Of a stretch of 64,000 bases of DNA, positions 42,581 through 50,603 are shown one piece after another (the stretch's first letter is position 1; every line of letters begins with the position of its first letter). The stretch is taken from positions 1,612,001 to 1,676,000 of the forward strand of contig JADJQW010000002.1 of assembly GCA_016712535.1 (NCBI GenBank), read 5' to 3'. The DNA comes from Flavobacteriales bacterium (GTDB lineage Bacteria; Bacteroidota; Bacteroidia; Flavobacteriales_F; PHOS-HE28). A program made the translations under genes and the position numbers. The notes below the pieces were generated by a model, which ran no database searches, had not been told where the DNA came from, and saw nothing but the letters and a program-made list of their open reading frames with translations.

Positions 42581-44172
42581 AGAAGCCCAGCTCACCGGCT
42601 GCGATCCTCCGCATCGGCTTCACGGTGCTGATCCTGCTTTCAGTCCTGGGCTTCGCGGTCTCGCTAGGCCCATCGCGCGCCGCGCGCATTGCTGGTGCTG
42701 CTGTCGCGAACGTGCTGGTCGATGGCTTCGCGGAACAGCCCGGAGAGCACCGCATCCCCATCATCGACCTGCGCGTCGATCCTGCCGCGCTCGACAGCCT
42801 GAATGCCGACCTGCCCTGGAGCGGTGGCACCAATGTGAGGGCCCGGCTGCTCGACAACGGCGTGGAACACAAGGTGCGCTTCCGCTATCGAGGGATGTAC
42901 ACGCCATCGCATTTCCTCGGGGGCAAGAAGTCCTTCCGCCTCAGCATGAAGCGCAGCAACCCATGGGCGCCTTACCGCCGCGTCAACGTGATCAATCCCA
43001 AGGCGCACAATCTGGTGAACAACCACATGGCCGCGTGGGTGGCGGGCAGCATGGGCGTGCCGGTGCCGATGGATGAGATGGTCTTCGCGCGCATCAATGG
43101 CCGGGACGTCGGCGTGATGGAGCTCTACGAGCAGGTGGACGGCGACTTCGAGCGGAACCGTCACCTGTGGCCGAAGCAGGTGCCCGTGTACAAAGGCGAT
43201 TTCCCGCCGATCAAAGGGCGGGCCCTCTCCAAGGGCCGCACGCTCTGGGCCGATGCCGCGCACTGGGAGTACAGCAGCAAGGCCGATAGCACGATCGCGC
43301 ATGCCAAGCTCCTTCGGCTCATTGCCGCGCTTCAGAAGGACACCCTGCCCATGGCCGCTCACCGGGACAGCATCGCCGCGCTGCTCGATGTGGATGCCTG
43401 GCTCCGCTATGAGGCCGCGTTGCTGGTGATCAACACCACCCACATCGATCAGTACCACAACCAATGGCTCGTGCTGAACCCGCGCACAGGCCGCTTCTAC
43501 CCGGTGCTCTGGGATGCGCTCATGCTCTTCGCGCCGCCCGGCGCGCCGCTCTACTACGTGAACGACGCCATGAGCTGGTGGACCCTGCGCATGCCGGAAT
43601 GGCGCCTGCAGCGCGACCGTTACGCGCACGAGGCCATGCAGCGCTTGCATCGTGGAGGCGAGTTCAACCGTCAGCTCGATGCCGTGGTCGAGCGCATCGG
43701 TCCTTCGGTGCTTGCCGATCGCAACAAGTTCGGGAACGTCACCTTGGAGCCGGAGGATGTGCACCGCGTCTCGCTGCTGCATGTCATCGGATCAGTGGCC
43801 GGCTTGCGCGATGGAGCCGCTGCGCATTGGGAACGGACGCTGGATCGGCTGGAGCGTGCCGAGGCGGTTGTCGATCGCGGCGCGGCGCTGCGCATCCGCT
43901 CGGAAGCCGAAGCCCCGATCCGCCTGCACTGGACCGAAGGGCCGCAGCAAGTGCTGGTGAACGGAGAGGCCGTGCAGGCAGAACCGTTCGCGAATGGTTC
44001 GACCATCGTGCTGCACCGAGAGCTTGTTGCGAAGGAGGGCGGGAAGGATCATCCCCTCGCCGACAAACAAGCACTCGTTGTTGCGCCGCTCGATGCCACC
44101 ATCGATTTCGGCGGATCCATCCCTGCGTCGCTCATGCTCACCAATGCCATCACCGATGAGCCGGTCCGCTAG
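42577..44172 (+). CDS. CotH-like protein kinase-fold protein
   Basis: A 531-aa protein. An N-terminal membrane/signal segment (GFTVLILLSVLGFAVSLG) is followed by an extracytoplasmic CotH domain. Typical parts are VRFRYRGMYTPSHFLGGKKSFRLSMK, INPKAHNLVNNHMAAWV, LYEQVDGDFERNRHLW and YHNQWLVLNPRTGRFYPVLWD. CotH-fold proteins are atypical kinases that phosphorylate spore-coat or extracellular proteins. The substrate here is unknown. The 3' end overlaps the next gene by 17 nt. Confidence 0.8.
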   Translation: MKKPSSPAAILRIGFTVLILLSVLGFAVSLGPSRAARIAGAAVANVLVDGFAEQPGEHRIPIIDLRVDPAALDSLNADLPWSGGTNVRARLLDNGVEHKVRFRYRGMYTPSHFLGGKKSFRLSMKRSNPWAPYRRVNVINPKAHNLVNNHMAAWVAGSMGVPVPMDEMVFARINGRDVGVMELYEQVDGDFERNRHLWPKQVPVYKGDFPPIKGRALSKGRTLWADAAHWEYSSKADSTIAHAKLLRLIAALQKDTLPMAAHRDSIAALLDVDAWLRYEAALLVINTTHIDQYHNQWLVLNPRTGRFYPVLWDALMLFAPPGAPLYYVNDAMSWWTLRMPEWRLQRDRYAHEAMQRLHRGGEFNRQLDAVVERIGPSVLADRNKFGNVTLEPEDVHRVSLLHVIGSVAGLRDGAAAHWERTLDRLERAEAVVDRGAALRIRSEAEAPIRLHWTEGPQQVLVNGEAVQAEPFANGSTIVLHRELVAKEGGKDHPLADKQALVVAPLDATIDFGGSIPASLMLTNAITDEPVR

Positions 44173-46330
44173 GCATCGATTGATCGGTGCGCGGGCCTGG
44201 CTCATGGCCGTGGCGATGGTGGCCATGCTGCTCTTCGTCGGGTTCCGCTTCGTGGATACCGACCGGCTTGCGGGCGATTGGCCCTTAGGCATCGAGCATC
44301 ATGAGGTCGATGGCTACGCAGCCCTGCTCGATTGGCGCTCTGATACGGCTTCCGGCACAGCTGAGCGCTACTTGATTTCCAGCGCGCCCGAGGCGTGCCT
44401 TATGGAAGAGCGCGGACCCGGATGGAACACGCACTGGTTCGAGGCGGAAGGCTTTGGCGATTCGGTCGAGGTGCGCCGCTTGCGAACGGAGCCCGGTGGT
44501 TTCGTCATCAAGTTCAAGCGTTCAGAGCCGTTCCGTTCGCAGCGGCATATCGTGCTGTCTCCAGCACGTGTGTCAAGCATGCGCGCCAAGTACCTCGAGA
44601 TCCTTGCGGATGAATTGGGGCTGATCACCCCGGAGGTGAGCTTCGTGCGCATCATCGCCTGCGGCAAGGACCAAGGGCTCTTCCTGAAAGAGGAACGCAT
44701 CGACGACGACTTCCTGGAGAAGCGCGGGCTTCCGGGCGCTGCCCTTGCGGAGTTCGGCCACGACGCTTCACGACCGGACCACCTCTTCCCCGACTTCGAT
44801 GATGATTCGCTGGCGATGACCGATCTCACGCCTGTGCTTGCACGGGCATACGGTGAGCTCGCCGCTGGCCGCACGGATCTGCTTCCTTACCTGGTCGATG
44901 CGCGCGCCGCTGGTGCGCTCTTGGTCATGGCTTGGATCGAGCATGGGCCATCGGCCTTCGATCATGCGCATGTGATGGCTTACGATTGGTCACGCGGACG
45001 TTTGGTGCCCTTGTACCGACGGAGCCGTGCGAACCCGGTTGCAGGGACCGCCGTCCCGTTCCGCATGAGCGATCCACTCACCTTGGCGATAGTGGATGGC
45101 ACGATCCGCCAGTACGTTCGCGAGCGTTGGTCGAAGCTGAGTGATGAGGCCTGGCGCGTGCGCGAGCGCTTCGCCGCGATCGATCGGGCATGGCTGCCCA
45201 TTCTGGCTGAAGGCCAAGCGTTGGCCGTAGCGCAGGCGCGCATGAAACAGATTCAGGAGGAATTGCTGGGATCCGCGATGCTCGCCGCCGACCCCATCAA
45301 AGGGCTCGAAGCCTCCTTGGCCCGGCACGCGGGCGATGCATCGCTAAGCCATGGATTAGCGCCCACCGGCTATTGGCCCGGCGAGGACGATGCTGCCATC
45401 CTCGTGCGGATCGCTCAACGCACCAAGGCATTCGTGCGCGGCGATACGCTCGTGTTCCCGCGTGGCCGCTACCTCATCTCCAGCGACCTTACGGTGCCTT
45501 ACGGCCATGCATTAGTGATGGAGCCCGGGGCGCGCATCGAGATCGCCGCTGGAGCAAGCGTCATGGTGCAAGGTCCCTTGCAGGTGCGCGGCACCAAGCG
45601 CAATCCGGTCTTCATCCGGCCTGCGGAGGACGGAGCCCCCTATGGCAGTTTCGCCGTCATAGGCGATGGCAGCATCGATGTGCGCATTGAAGGCCTGCAG
45701 ATGAGTGGCGGGAGCGAGGTCAGGCTCAACGGCGTGTACGCCAGCGGCATGCTCGCCATCCACGGCGCCGCGGGGACCATCATGCAGGATTGCGTGATTA
45801 GCGGGTCGCACGGCGAGGATCTCATGAACATCAAGGGCGGCGAGGTGCAACTGCGCGATTGCATCTTCGAGAACGGTCACGCTGATCTGCTGGACTTGGA
45901 CCGCTGCACAGGAGTCGTTGATCGCTCGGTCTTCCGCAACGGCCTCGCGGATGCGAACGGCGATGGCCTCGATGTGAGCGCTTCGCGCATCCTCGTGACC
46001 GGCTGCACATTCTCGAATTTGAAGGATAAGGGCATCAGTGTGGGCGAAGCGAGCCAGGTGTTGGCTATGGATTCGCGCTTCGATGGGAATGCCGCGGCGC
46101 TTGTCTCCAAGGACCTCAGCGTCGCCTTCGCTTCGGGCAATCGGTTCACCGGCAACGGTGTCGCCTTCGCGGCTTATCGCAAGAAGCCGATCTACGGCGG
46201 CGCACGACTGGTGCGCTACACCAACGTGCTTGAAGCGAATGCGCGTGATGAGCAGGCGGACGAGCAGAGCGCCATCATCACCGAGGCGGTCCTCGATGAG
46301 AAGGTGCGCCGCATGTTCGGGATGCCTTGA
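44156..46330 (+). CDS. CotH-like domain fused to right-handed beta-helix, membrane anchored
   Basis: A 724-aa protein. An N-terminal membrane helix (ARAWLMAVAMVAMLLFVGF) is followed by a CotH-like region of ~350 residues (FKRSEPFRSQRHIVLSPARVSSMRAKYLEILADEL ... FLKEERIDDDFLEKRG). A right-handed parallel beta-helix follows from about residue 450 (VYASGMLAIHGAAGTIMQDCVISGSHGEDLMNIKG, then QLRDCIFENGHADLLDLDRC and further turns). The start at 44156 keeps a 17-nt overlap with the upstream CotH gene; longer frames from 43994 are out of character. It lies end-to-end with the convergent OstA-like gene. Confidence 0.75.
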   Translation: MSRSARHRLIGARAWLMAVAMVAMLLFVGFRFVDTDRLAGDWPLGIEHHEVDGYAALLDWRSDTASGTAERYLISSAPEACLMEERGPGWNTHWFEAEGFGDSVEVRRLRTEPGGFVIKFKRSEPFRSQRHIVLSPARVSSMRAKYLEILADELGLITPEVSFVRIIACGKDQGLFLKEERIDDDFLEKRGLPGAALAEFGHDASRPDHLFPDFDDDSLAMTDLTPVLARAYGELAAGRTDLLPYLVDARAAGALLVMAWIEHGPSAFDHAHVMAYDWSRGRLVPLYRRSRANPVAGTAVPFRMSDPLTLAIVDGTIRQYVRERWSKLSDEAWRVRERFAAIDRAWLPILAEGQALAVAQARMKQIQEELLGSAMLAADPIKGLEASLARHAGDASLSHGLAPTGYWPGEDDAAILVRIAQRTKAFVRGDTLVFPRGRYLISSDLTVPYGHALVMEPGARIEIAAGASVMVQGPLQVRGTKRNPVFIRPAEDGAPYGSFAVIGDGSIDVRIEGLQMSGGSEVRLNGVYASGMLAIHGAAGTIMQDCVISGSHGEDLMNIKGGEVQLRDCIFENGHADLLDLDRCTGVVDRSVFRNGLADANGDGLDVSASRILVTGCTFSNLKDKGISVGEASQVLAMDSRFDGNAAALVSKDLSVAFASGNRFTGNGVAFAAYRKKPIYGGARLVRYTNVLEANARDEQADEQSAIITEAVLDEKVRRMFGMP

Positions 46331-47899
46331 TCAGGGAATGAAGATCCCTGCCCGATCCACCGGCCGTTCAGCGCTGCGGTCCACTGCGCCTTGCAGGAGC
46401 AGTTCATCGGTCGGCGCCTTGTCAATCGGATAGAGCACCGCATCGGGCTTGTCAAGGAAGATCACGTCGCTGATGGCACCTTCATTCAGGCGCACGCGGA
46501 TCCGGCTGCAATCAGCGCGGTTCACACCGAAGACCTCATCGGCGCCGTCTTTTTCTTCACGTGTGAAGTAAACCGTGCGGGCATTGCCTTCCACATCGAG
46601 GCGGTCGAGCGCATTTTCCACGAAGTAGCCGGTCATGACGGTGCCGGTCACTTGATCGTAGCGGCTGCTGTCGGCGCGCGAGAGCAGGAATCCGTTGCCG
46701 CGCACATGCAGCCGGTGGGCCTTGCCATCCTTGAGGGCGATGCGGATCGTATCTCCGGTGATCTGGTCGGCGCCGTTCCAGAGCACGGGCCGGTGATGCA
46801 TGCGGATCAGGCTGTCGGCATCGCTGAAGAGCAGGGTATCGCAAGCGCCTTGCAGGTCGCGCTTGAAGAAGCGCACGCTCCGGCGCGCGGTGATGCGTCG
46901 GCCCGGGCCATCAGGCGCGGTGAAGAGCGTGTCGCCATGCACGAATAGCGTATCGTCGTCCATGCGCAGCTGCAGCTCGGCTTGTCCGGTGATCATGCTG
47001 CGCTCGTCGCGCTCGCTGTAACGGCCTTCGCTTCCCAAGGCGCGCAGGTCGCCGCTGCTGTCGGTGATGGCCACATGGCCCCAAGCCCAGCCGATCCCGC
47101 CAGCGCGCTCGTAGTGCAGGCTGTCGCCCTCGATCATCCGGCCCTTGCTGCGCACTTGGGTCCGGCGGTTGAAGCGGGCGCGTTCGTTGCGTGTATCGTA
47201 TGTGCCGCCGAGGGTGCTGATCTCGGTCTCGCCTTGCGTGATCGCGGTGGGCCCGAAGAAGGCCGCGATGCCGGTGGTCGTGGCGTAGTGCATGGTATCG
47301 CCGGTGATGCGGCGATCGGGGTGCTCCAGCAGCACGTTGCTGCCGAAGATGAATCGGCGTTGATCAGCGAGATAGGTGCCGGTGCCGCTGGTGAGCACGC
47401 TGCCGTCATCCTGGTTCACGATACGCCCGCCCTGGCTGTAAACGGCACGCTTGCCGCGCAGGTCGTAATCGAGCGCGGGAGCTGTGAGCTCCATGCTGCG
47501 GTCACGCAGGCGCACATTGCCCTCGAGGCGCGCTGCGCGCTGCTGGCCGTTGTAGCGCAGCAGGTCGGCGTCGGCGCGGAGCGAATCGCCCTGCTCGATG
47601 CTCACGTGACCGAAGGCATCCACGCGCTGATCAGCGAAGAGGAGCGCGCTGTCGCACCGCATCAGCGCTTCGGCATGCTTGAAGCGCACGTTGCCGCGGA
47701 GCCGTTGCGCGCCGCTGGCCGTCTGGTCATAGAGCCACACGTCGGCATTGAGGATCTCCACTTGACCGCTGGGGGGATCAACGCTCGATTGCCCCGCGAG
47801 CAGGCCCGGCGCGGATACGATGGTGAGCAGCAAAAGGACGCGCATGGCGCCGCGCAGGCGCAATGGGCATGCCGGGGCCGAAGGGCGCGTTGCGGGCAT
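46331..47899 (-). CDS. OstA/LptA-like periplasmic protein
   Basis: A 522-aa protein with signal segment MRVLLLLTIVSAPGLLAGQSS. Repeated beta-jellyroll OstA-type segments follow: VEILNADVWLYDQ, RLRGNVRFKHAEALMRCDSALLF, FGHVSIEQGDSLRADADLLRYNG, RLEGNVRLRDRSMEL and RGKRAVYSQGGRI. OstA-domain proteins form part of the LPS bridge between membranes; long multi-OstA proteins are typical of Bacteroidota. The ATG at 47899 overlaps the upstream DUF4924 stop by 1 nt; another in-frame ATG at 47845 directly precedes the signal segment. Confidence 0.8.
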   Translation of the reverse strand: MPATRPSAPACPLRLRGAMRVLLLLTIVSAPGLLAGQSSVDPPSGQVEILNADVWLYDQTASGAQRLRGNVRFKHAEALMRCDSALLFADQRVDAFGHVSIEQGDSLRADADLLRYNGQQRAARLEGNVRLRDRSMELTAPALDYDLRGKRAVYSQGGRIVNQDDGSVLTSGTGTYLADQRRFIFGSNVLLEHPDRRITGDTMHYATTTGIAAFFGPTAITQGETEISTLGGTYDTRNERARFNRRTQVRSKGRMIEGDSLHYERAGGIGWAWGHVAITDSSGDLRALGSEGRYSERDERSMITGQAELQLRMDDDTLFVHGDTLFTAPDGPGRRITARRSVRFFKRDLQGACDTLLFSDADSLIRMHHRPVLWNGADQITGDTIRIALKDGKAHRLHVRGNGFLLSRADSSRYDQVTGTVMTGYFVENALDRLDVEGNARTVYFTREEKDGADEVFGVNRADCSRIRVRLNEGAISDVIFLDKPDAVLYPIDKAPTDELLLQGAVDRSAERPVDRAGIFIP

Positions 47900-48447
47900 C
47901 AATTCAGGGAGACGCCTGGAAGACGGCGCATCTGTCGGTAATGCGCGCTGAGCTGGTCGAGCATGGCACGGATGGCGCGATCGTCCGTGAGCGTGGCCGG
48001 GCTGATCTCCTTGCCTTGCGATCGGAGCATCATCACGCCGTACACCGCCGTGAGCGCGCTGGTCACCGGTCCTTCGGGGTCGCCGCCGGCATGCTGCTGC
48101 ACGGCGGTGATCCCGGCCTTGGCCTTTTCGAAGAGCGCTTGGTAGGCCTCGTCCTCGATCGCCTCCAGTAGCGCCTCGTGCAGGTGCTCGAGCTCGTTCA
48201 TCACTTCTTCCAATTCGCCCAGATGGCCTGCCCGTTGGATCCCTTCAGCGCGCATTCGGGCGATCAGCTCCGTGTACCAGCCACGGAGCCCGGCCTTCGA
48301 TTCCTCGTCGCCTTCGGCCTTCGCGATGAGTTCCTGCTCCACGCGGCGCATGTCGAGGTCGAGCGCCCGCATCAGGTCCTCCACCTGCCACATGCCGATC
48401 ACGTAGCCGGCAACGTTCTCCTGCAGTCGATGGGCGAGTGGGTTCAT
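47899..48447 (-). CDS. DUF4924 family protein
   Basis: A 182-aa helical protein. The N-terminus LAHRLQENVAGYVIGMWQVEDLMRALDLD is typical of DUF4924, a Bacteroidota family of unknown function. Then come WYTELIARMRAEGIQRAGHL and a C-terminal MLDQLSAHYRQMRRLPG. The ATG at 48447 is preferred to a GTG at 48456. It lies between an OmpH-like gene and the OstA-like gene in one direction, with 1-5-nt junctions, so all three are probably co-transcribed. Confidence 0.8.
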   Translation of the reverse strand: MNPLAHRLQENVAGYVIGMWQVEDLMRALDLDMRRVEQELIAKAEGDEESKAGLRGWYTELIARMRAEGIQRAGHLGELEEVMNELEHLHEALLEAIEDEAYQALFEKAKAGITAVQQHAGGDPEGPVTSALTAVYGVMMLRSQGKEISPATLTDDRAIRAMLDQLSAHYRQMRRLPGVSLN

Positions 48448-48452
48448 CCGGA

Positions 48453-49097
48453 TCACGGCTTGGCGGCCTTCGCGGCGCGATGGCGCGCGTTCAGTCCATC
48501 GACCAGCTGTTGGGTGAGATCGAGGCCCTCGTTGCCCACCCAGATCTGCCCGCCCCCCTGCACGCTGAAGATGTAATCGAATCCGGCCGTTGCGTTGAAC
48601 TCCTTCAGGTATTCCTCCAGTTCAGCGGCGATCTCCTTCAGCATCTCCGCCTCCATGCGCGCCAGGCGTTCCTCGCCATCGGCCTGCATGCCCTGCAGCT
48701 TTTCCATCAGCCCGCGCAGCTCGGCCTCGTCACGCTGCATTTCTTCCTTGGTGCTGTAGGTCTGGTCCTTCTGCATCAGCTCCTGGTAGCGCTCACGCGC
48801 CTTGGCCTGCTCGGCTAGAAGCCCAGCCTCCAATCGGCGCCCTTCAGTGATGTAGCGCTGGTCCTTCTCCTTGATCAGCTCGTAGCCCAAGCGAAGGCTG
48901 TCCATGCGGAAGAAGGCGATGCGGGCGTGCTCGATCGCGCTGCTATCACCATTCGCGGAGATCATTTCTGACGTGACCTCTTCTTGCGGTGGCTTAGAGG
49001 TTTCCACCGCACCATTGCGGCTCACCAGGAGCCAGGCCACCACGCCGGTGAGCGCGAGGTTCCAGATTACAAGGAAAGTGGGCAGGGGTTTGATCAT
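48453..49097 (-). CDS. OmpH/Skp-family periplasmic chaperone
   Basis: A 214-aa protein. The N-terminal hydrophobic anchor (IKPLPTFLVIWNLALTGVVAWLLVS) is followed by IAFFRMDSLRLGYELIKEKDQ, long charged coiled-coil helices (AEQAKARERYQELMQ ... MEAEMLKEIAAELEEYLKEF) and YIFSVQGGGQIWVGNEGLDLT. This matches the OmpH (Skp) layout, a chaperone for outer-membrane proteins. The start at 49097 is the ATG before the anchor; the longer frame to 49460 runs into the exosortase-associated gene. Confidence 0.85.
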   Translation of the reverse strand: MIKPLPTFLVIWNLALTGVVAWLLVSRNGAVETSKPPQEEVTSEMISANGDSSAIEHARIAFFRMDSLRLGYELIKEKDQRYITEGRRLEAGLLAEQAKARERYQELMQKDQTYSTKEEMQRDEAELRGLMEKLQGMQADGEERLARMEAEMLKEIAAELEEYLKEFNATAGFDYIFSVQGGGQIWVGNEGLDLTQQLVDGLNARHRAAKAAKP

Positions 49098-49159
49098 GGG
49101 CTTTCGGCGCTGCGCGCGAAGGTATTCGCCTCCAGGCGTAGCCCCATTCTGTCGCGTGC

Positions 49160-49678
49160 TCAGTGCTTTCGGATCCAGCTCAGCACCCAGATCAAGAGCA
49201 CAGGCACCGGGTATTGAAGGGCATGCAGGATGGCAATGCCCACGTGCCGCAGCGGCGCGAGTACAGGCGCAGCGAGATGGCAAGCGGCCGCGATGCCGCC
49301 GAGGACGATGAAACAGATCAGGATGAAGGCGGCATGCCGGTGAGTCCCGAAGCGGGCTCGCGCCATGCCCATGGAAAGACCCGCCATGGCGGACATAAAG
49401 ACGAGGGCCGTCAGCCATTTGACCCGCAGAGCGTCCTGCAGATCCCAGCCCGCTGCCCAATCACGGAAGACCGAATGCGCGTAGTTCCGGTCGCGGGCGT
49501 TCGCCAGGTAGTCGATTTGGAAATTGATGTTGACGGCCATGAATTCACGCGCGGCCCCAAGCAGGGAGGCCAAGGCCAGCCAGAGCAGGCTCAACAGGGT
49601 GCGTCTCCTCGCTTCAAGGCGACTGATGACCGAGCTTCCGGTACGCATGGTTAAATCCCGGATGGCGCCCGTACTCAT
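49160..49678 (-). CDS. Exosortase-associated membrane protein
   Basis: A 172-aa protein with three to four membrane segments (TLLSLLWLALASLLGAA, WLTALVFMSAMAGLSMGMA, AFILICFIVLGGIAAACHLA, HALQYPVPVLLIWVLSWI). An extracytoplasmic loop after the first (FMAVNINFQIDYLANARDRNYAHSVFRDW) resembles membrane proteins encoded next to Bacteroidota exosortases. It overlaps the exosortase gene by 4 nt. It is likely an accessory subunit of the sorting system; whether it belongs to the XrtF or XrtX type cannot be decided by eye. Confidence 0.65.
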   Translation of the reverse strand: MSTGAIRDLTMRTGSSVISRLEARRRTLLSLLWLALASLLGAAREFMAVNINFQIDYLANARDRNYAHSVFRDWAAGWDLQDALRVKWLTALVFMSAMAGLSMGMARARFGTHRHAAFILICFIVLGGIAAACHLAAPVLAPLRHVGIAILHALQYPVPVLLIWVLSWIRKH

Positions 49679-50223
49679 GATGATCGCCCGCTCCATTTGC
49701 CGAACCGCATCACCCAGAGGTACCAAAGGCCGAAGACAGCGCCATAGACCACCACATAGAAGGTGTAATCGTGGTTGAATTCGAGCCAGCCGATCCCATG
49801 GGTCACCACCACGCACAGGACGGCCACCCGGAGCGCATTGAGCAAGTGGATCAAGGCGATCCCGGCGGGGATGAACCAGGCCTTGTGCTTCCAAGGGCCC
49901 GGGAAGGCGATGATGAAGGCCACGAAGACCGCGAAGAGCGGGATCCCATTGCACGCATCACCGATCCAGAGGTGGCTGCCGCCTTGCACACCGATGTACC
50001 GCTCGAGGTCGATCCGGGGCTCGGGCAGCATCTCGTAGCCCAGGCCCTCGAGCACGACGGTGGCGATGCCTACCAGGTTGTTGATCACCGCTCGGTCGAG
50101 GCCGCCCCACGGATGCAAGGCCAGATGGTAAGCGGCGAGCCAGGCCAGCCAGAGGCCAGCGCCAACCACCACGAACCGTACGAGCGGGTCGCGCCAATTC
50201 AATGAGCCGGAAAACAAGGGCAT
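49675..50223 (-). CDS. Exosortase/archaeosortase family protein
   Basis: A 182-aa integral membrane transpeptidase-like protein. Catalytic residues are placed as in the family: Cys91 in IGDACNGI, Arg132 in LNALRVAVL and His151 in FNHDYTFY. There are about six membrane helices. Exosortases cleave proteins at a C-terminal signal (short motif, membrane helix, basic tail). The small gene directly upstream in the operon (50226-50432) encodes exactly such a C-terminus. The gap is 2 nt. Confidence 0.85.
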   Translation of the reverse strand: MPLFSGSLNWRDPLVRFVVVGAGLWLAWLAAYHLALHPWGGLDRAVINNLVGIATVVLEGLGYEMLPEPRIDLERYIGVQGGSHLWIGDACNGIPLFAVFVAFIIAFPGPWKHKAWFIPAGIALIHLLNALRVAVLCVVVTHGIGWLEFNHDYTFYVVVYGAVFGLWYLWVMRFGKWSGRSS

Positions 50224-50225
50224 GC

Positions 50226-50432
50226 CTACTGCTCGCGCCGCCGCAGCTGCGCAGCCTTAGCTCCGCCGAAGAGCAGGCCTGCAGCCAGCAATGCGCTCAA
50301 TCCGCCATCAATCGGGATGCAGGGCGGGGGCCAGCAGGGCGGAGGCCCACCAACAGGCTGTGCCAGCAATGCGCCGGCGCAGGGAAGCACGACCAATCCG
50401 AGAACGAAGAGCGCGCGTAGGGTCTTGGACAT
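50226..50432 (-). CDS. 68-aa secreted peptide with PIDGG-type sorting signal (probable exosortase substrate)
   Basis: MSKTLRALFVLGLVVLPCAG is a signal peptide. A short Pro/Cys linker (PVGGPPPCWPPPCI) follows. The end is PIDGGLSALLAAGLLFGG and a basic tail RRREQ, which is the tripartite sorting signal of Bacteroidota PID-CTERM proteins. The mature peptide between the two signals is only about 15-20 residues. It is first in an operon with the exosortase and its associated protein. It lies within a much longer antisense frame of the kinase gene, which is why it is easily missed. Confidence 0.8.
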   Translation of the reverse strand: MSKTLRALFVLGLVVLPCAGALLAQPVGGPPPCWPPPCIPIDGGLSALLAAGLLFGGAKAAQLRRREQ

Positions 50433-50459
50433 CAGTTGAAGGAATGCTGGGGTCGCGGC

Positions 50460-50491
50460 CAAAAGTATCGAAACCATTCGGAACAGAGCAA
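50460..50491 (-). promoter_or_regulatory. Promoter of the exosortase operon
   Basis: On the minus strand: -7 box TACTTTTG (50467-50460) and a TTG at 50491-50489 with a 21-nt spacer, within the 17-23 range for Bacteroidota promoters. The predicted start site is about 20 nt upstream of the ATG at 50432. Confidence 0.5.
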
Positions 50492-50542
50492 GGCAGTTTT
50501 CGACCAATGCCGGGCGCGGGGAATCCTCCACGAACCCCCGCC

Positions 50543-50550
50543 TATATTTG
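50543..50550 (+). promoter_or_regulatory. -7 box for the polysaccharide operon
   Basis: TATATTTG matches TAnnTTTG and lies 53 nt before the ATG at 50604. No good -33 box is seen. It is divergent from the exosortase promoter in the same 171-bp gap. Confidence 0.45.
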
Positions 50551-50603
50551 GCCGCTTTTCCAAGCGCCAAGCCGCGCTGTGGCAGGCCTCCCGCGCCCGT
50601 TCG

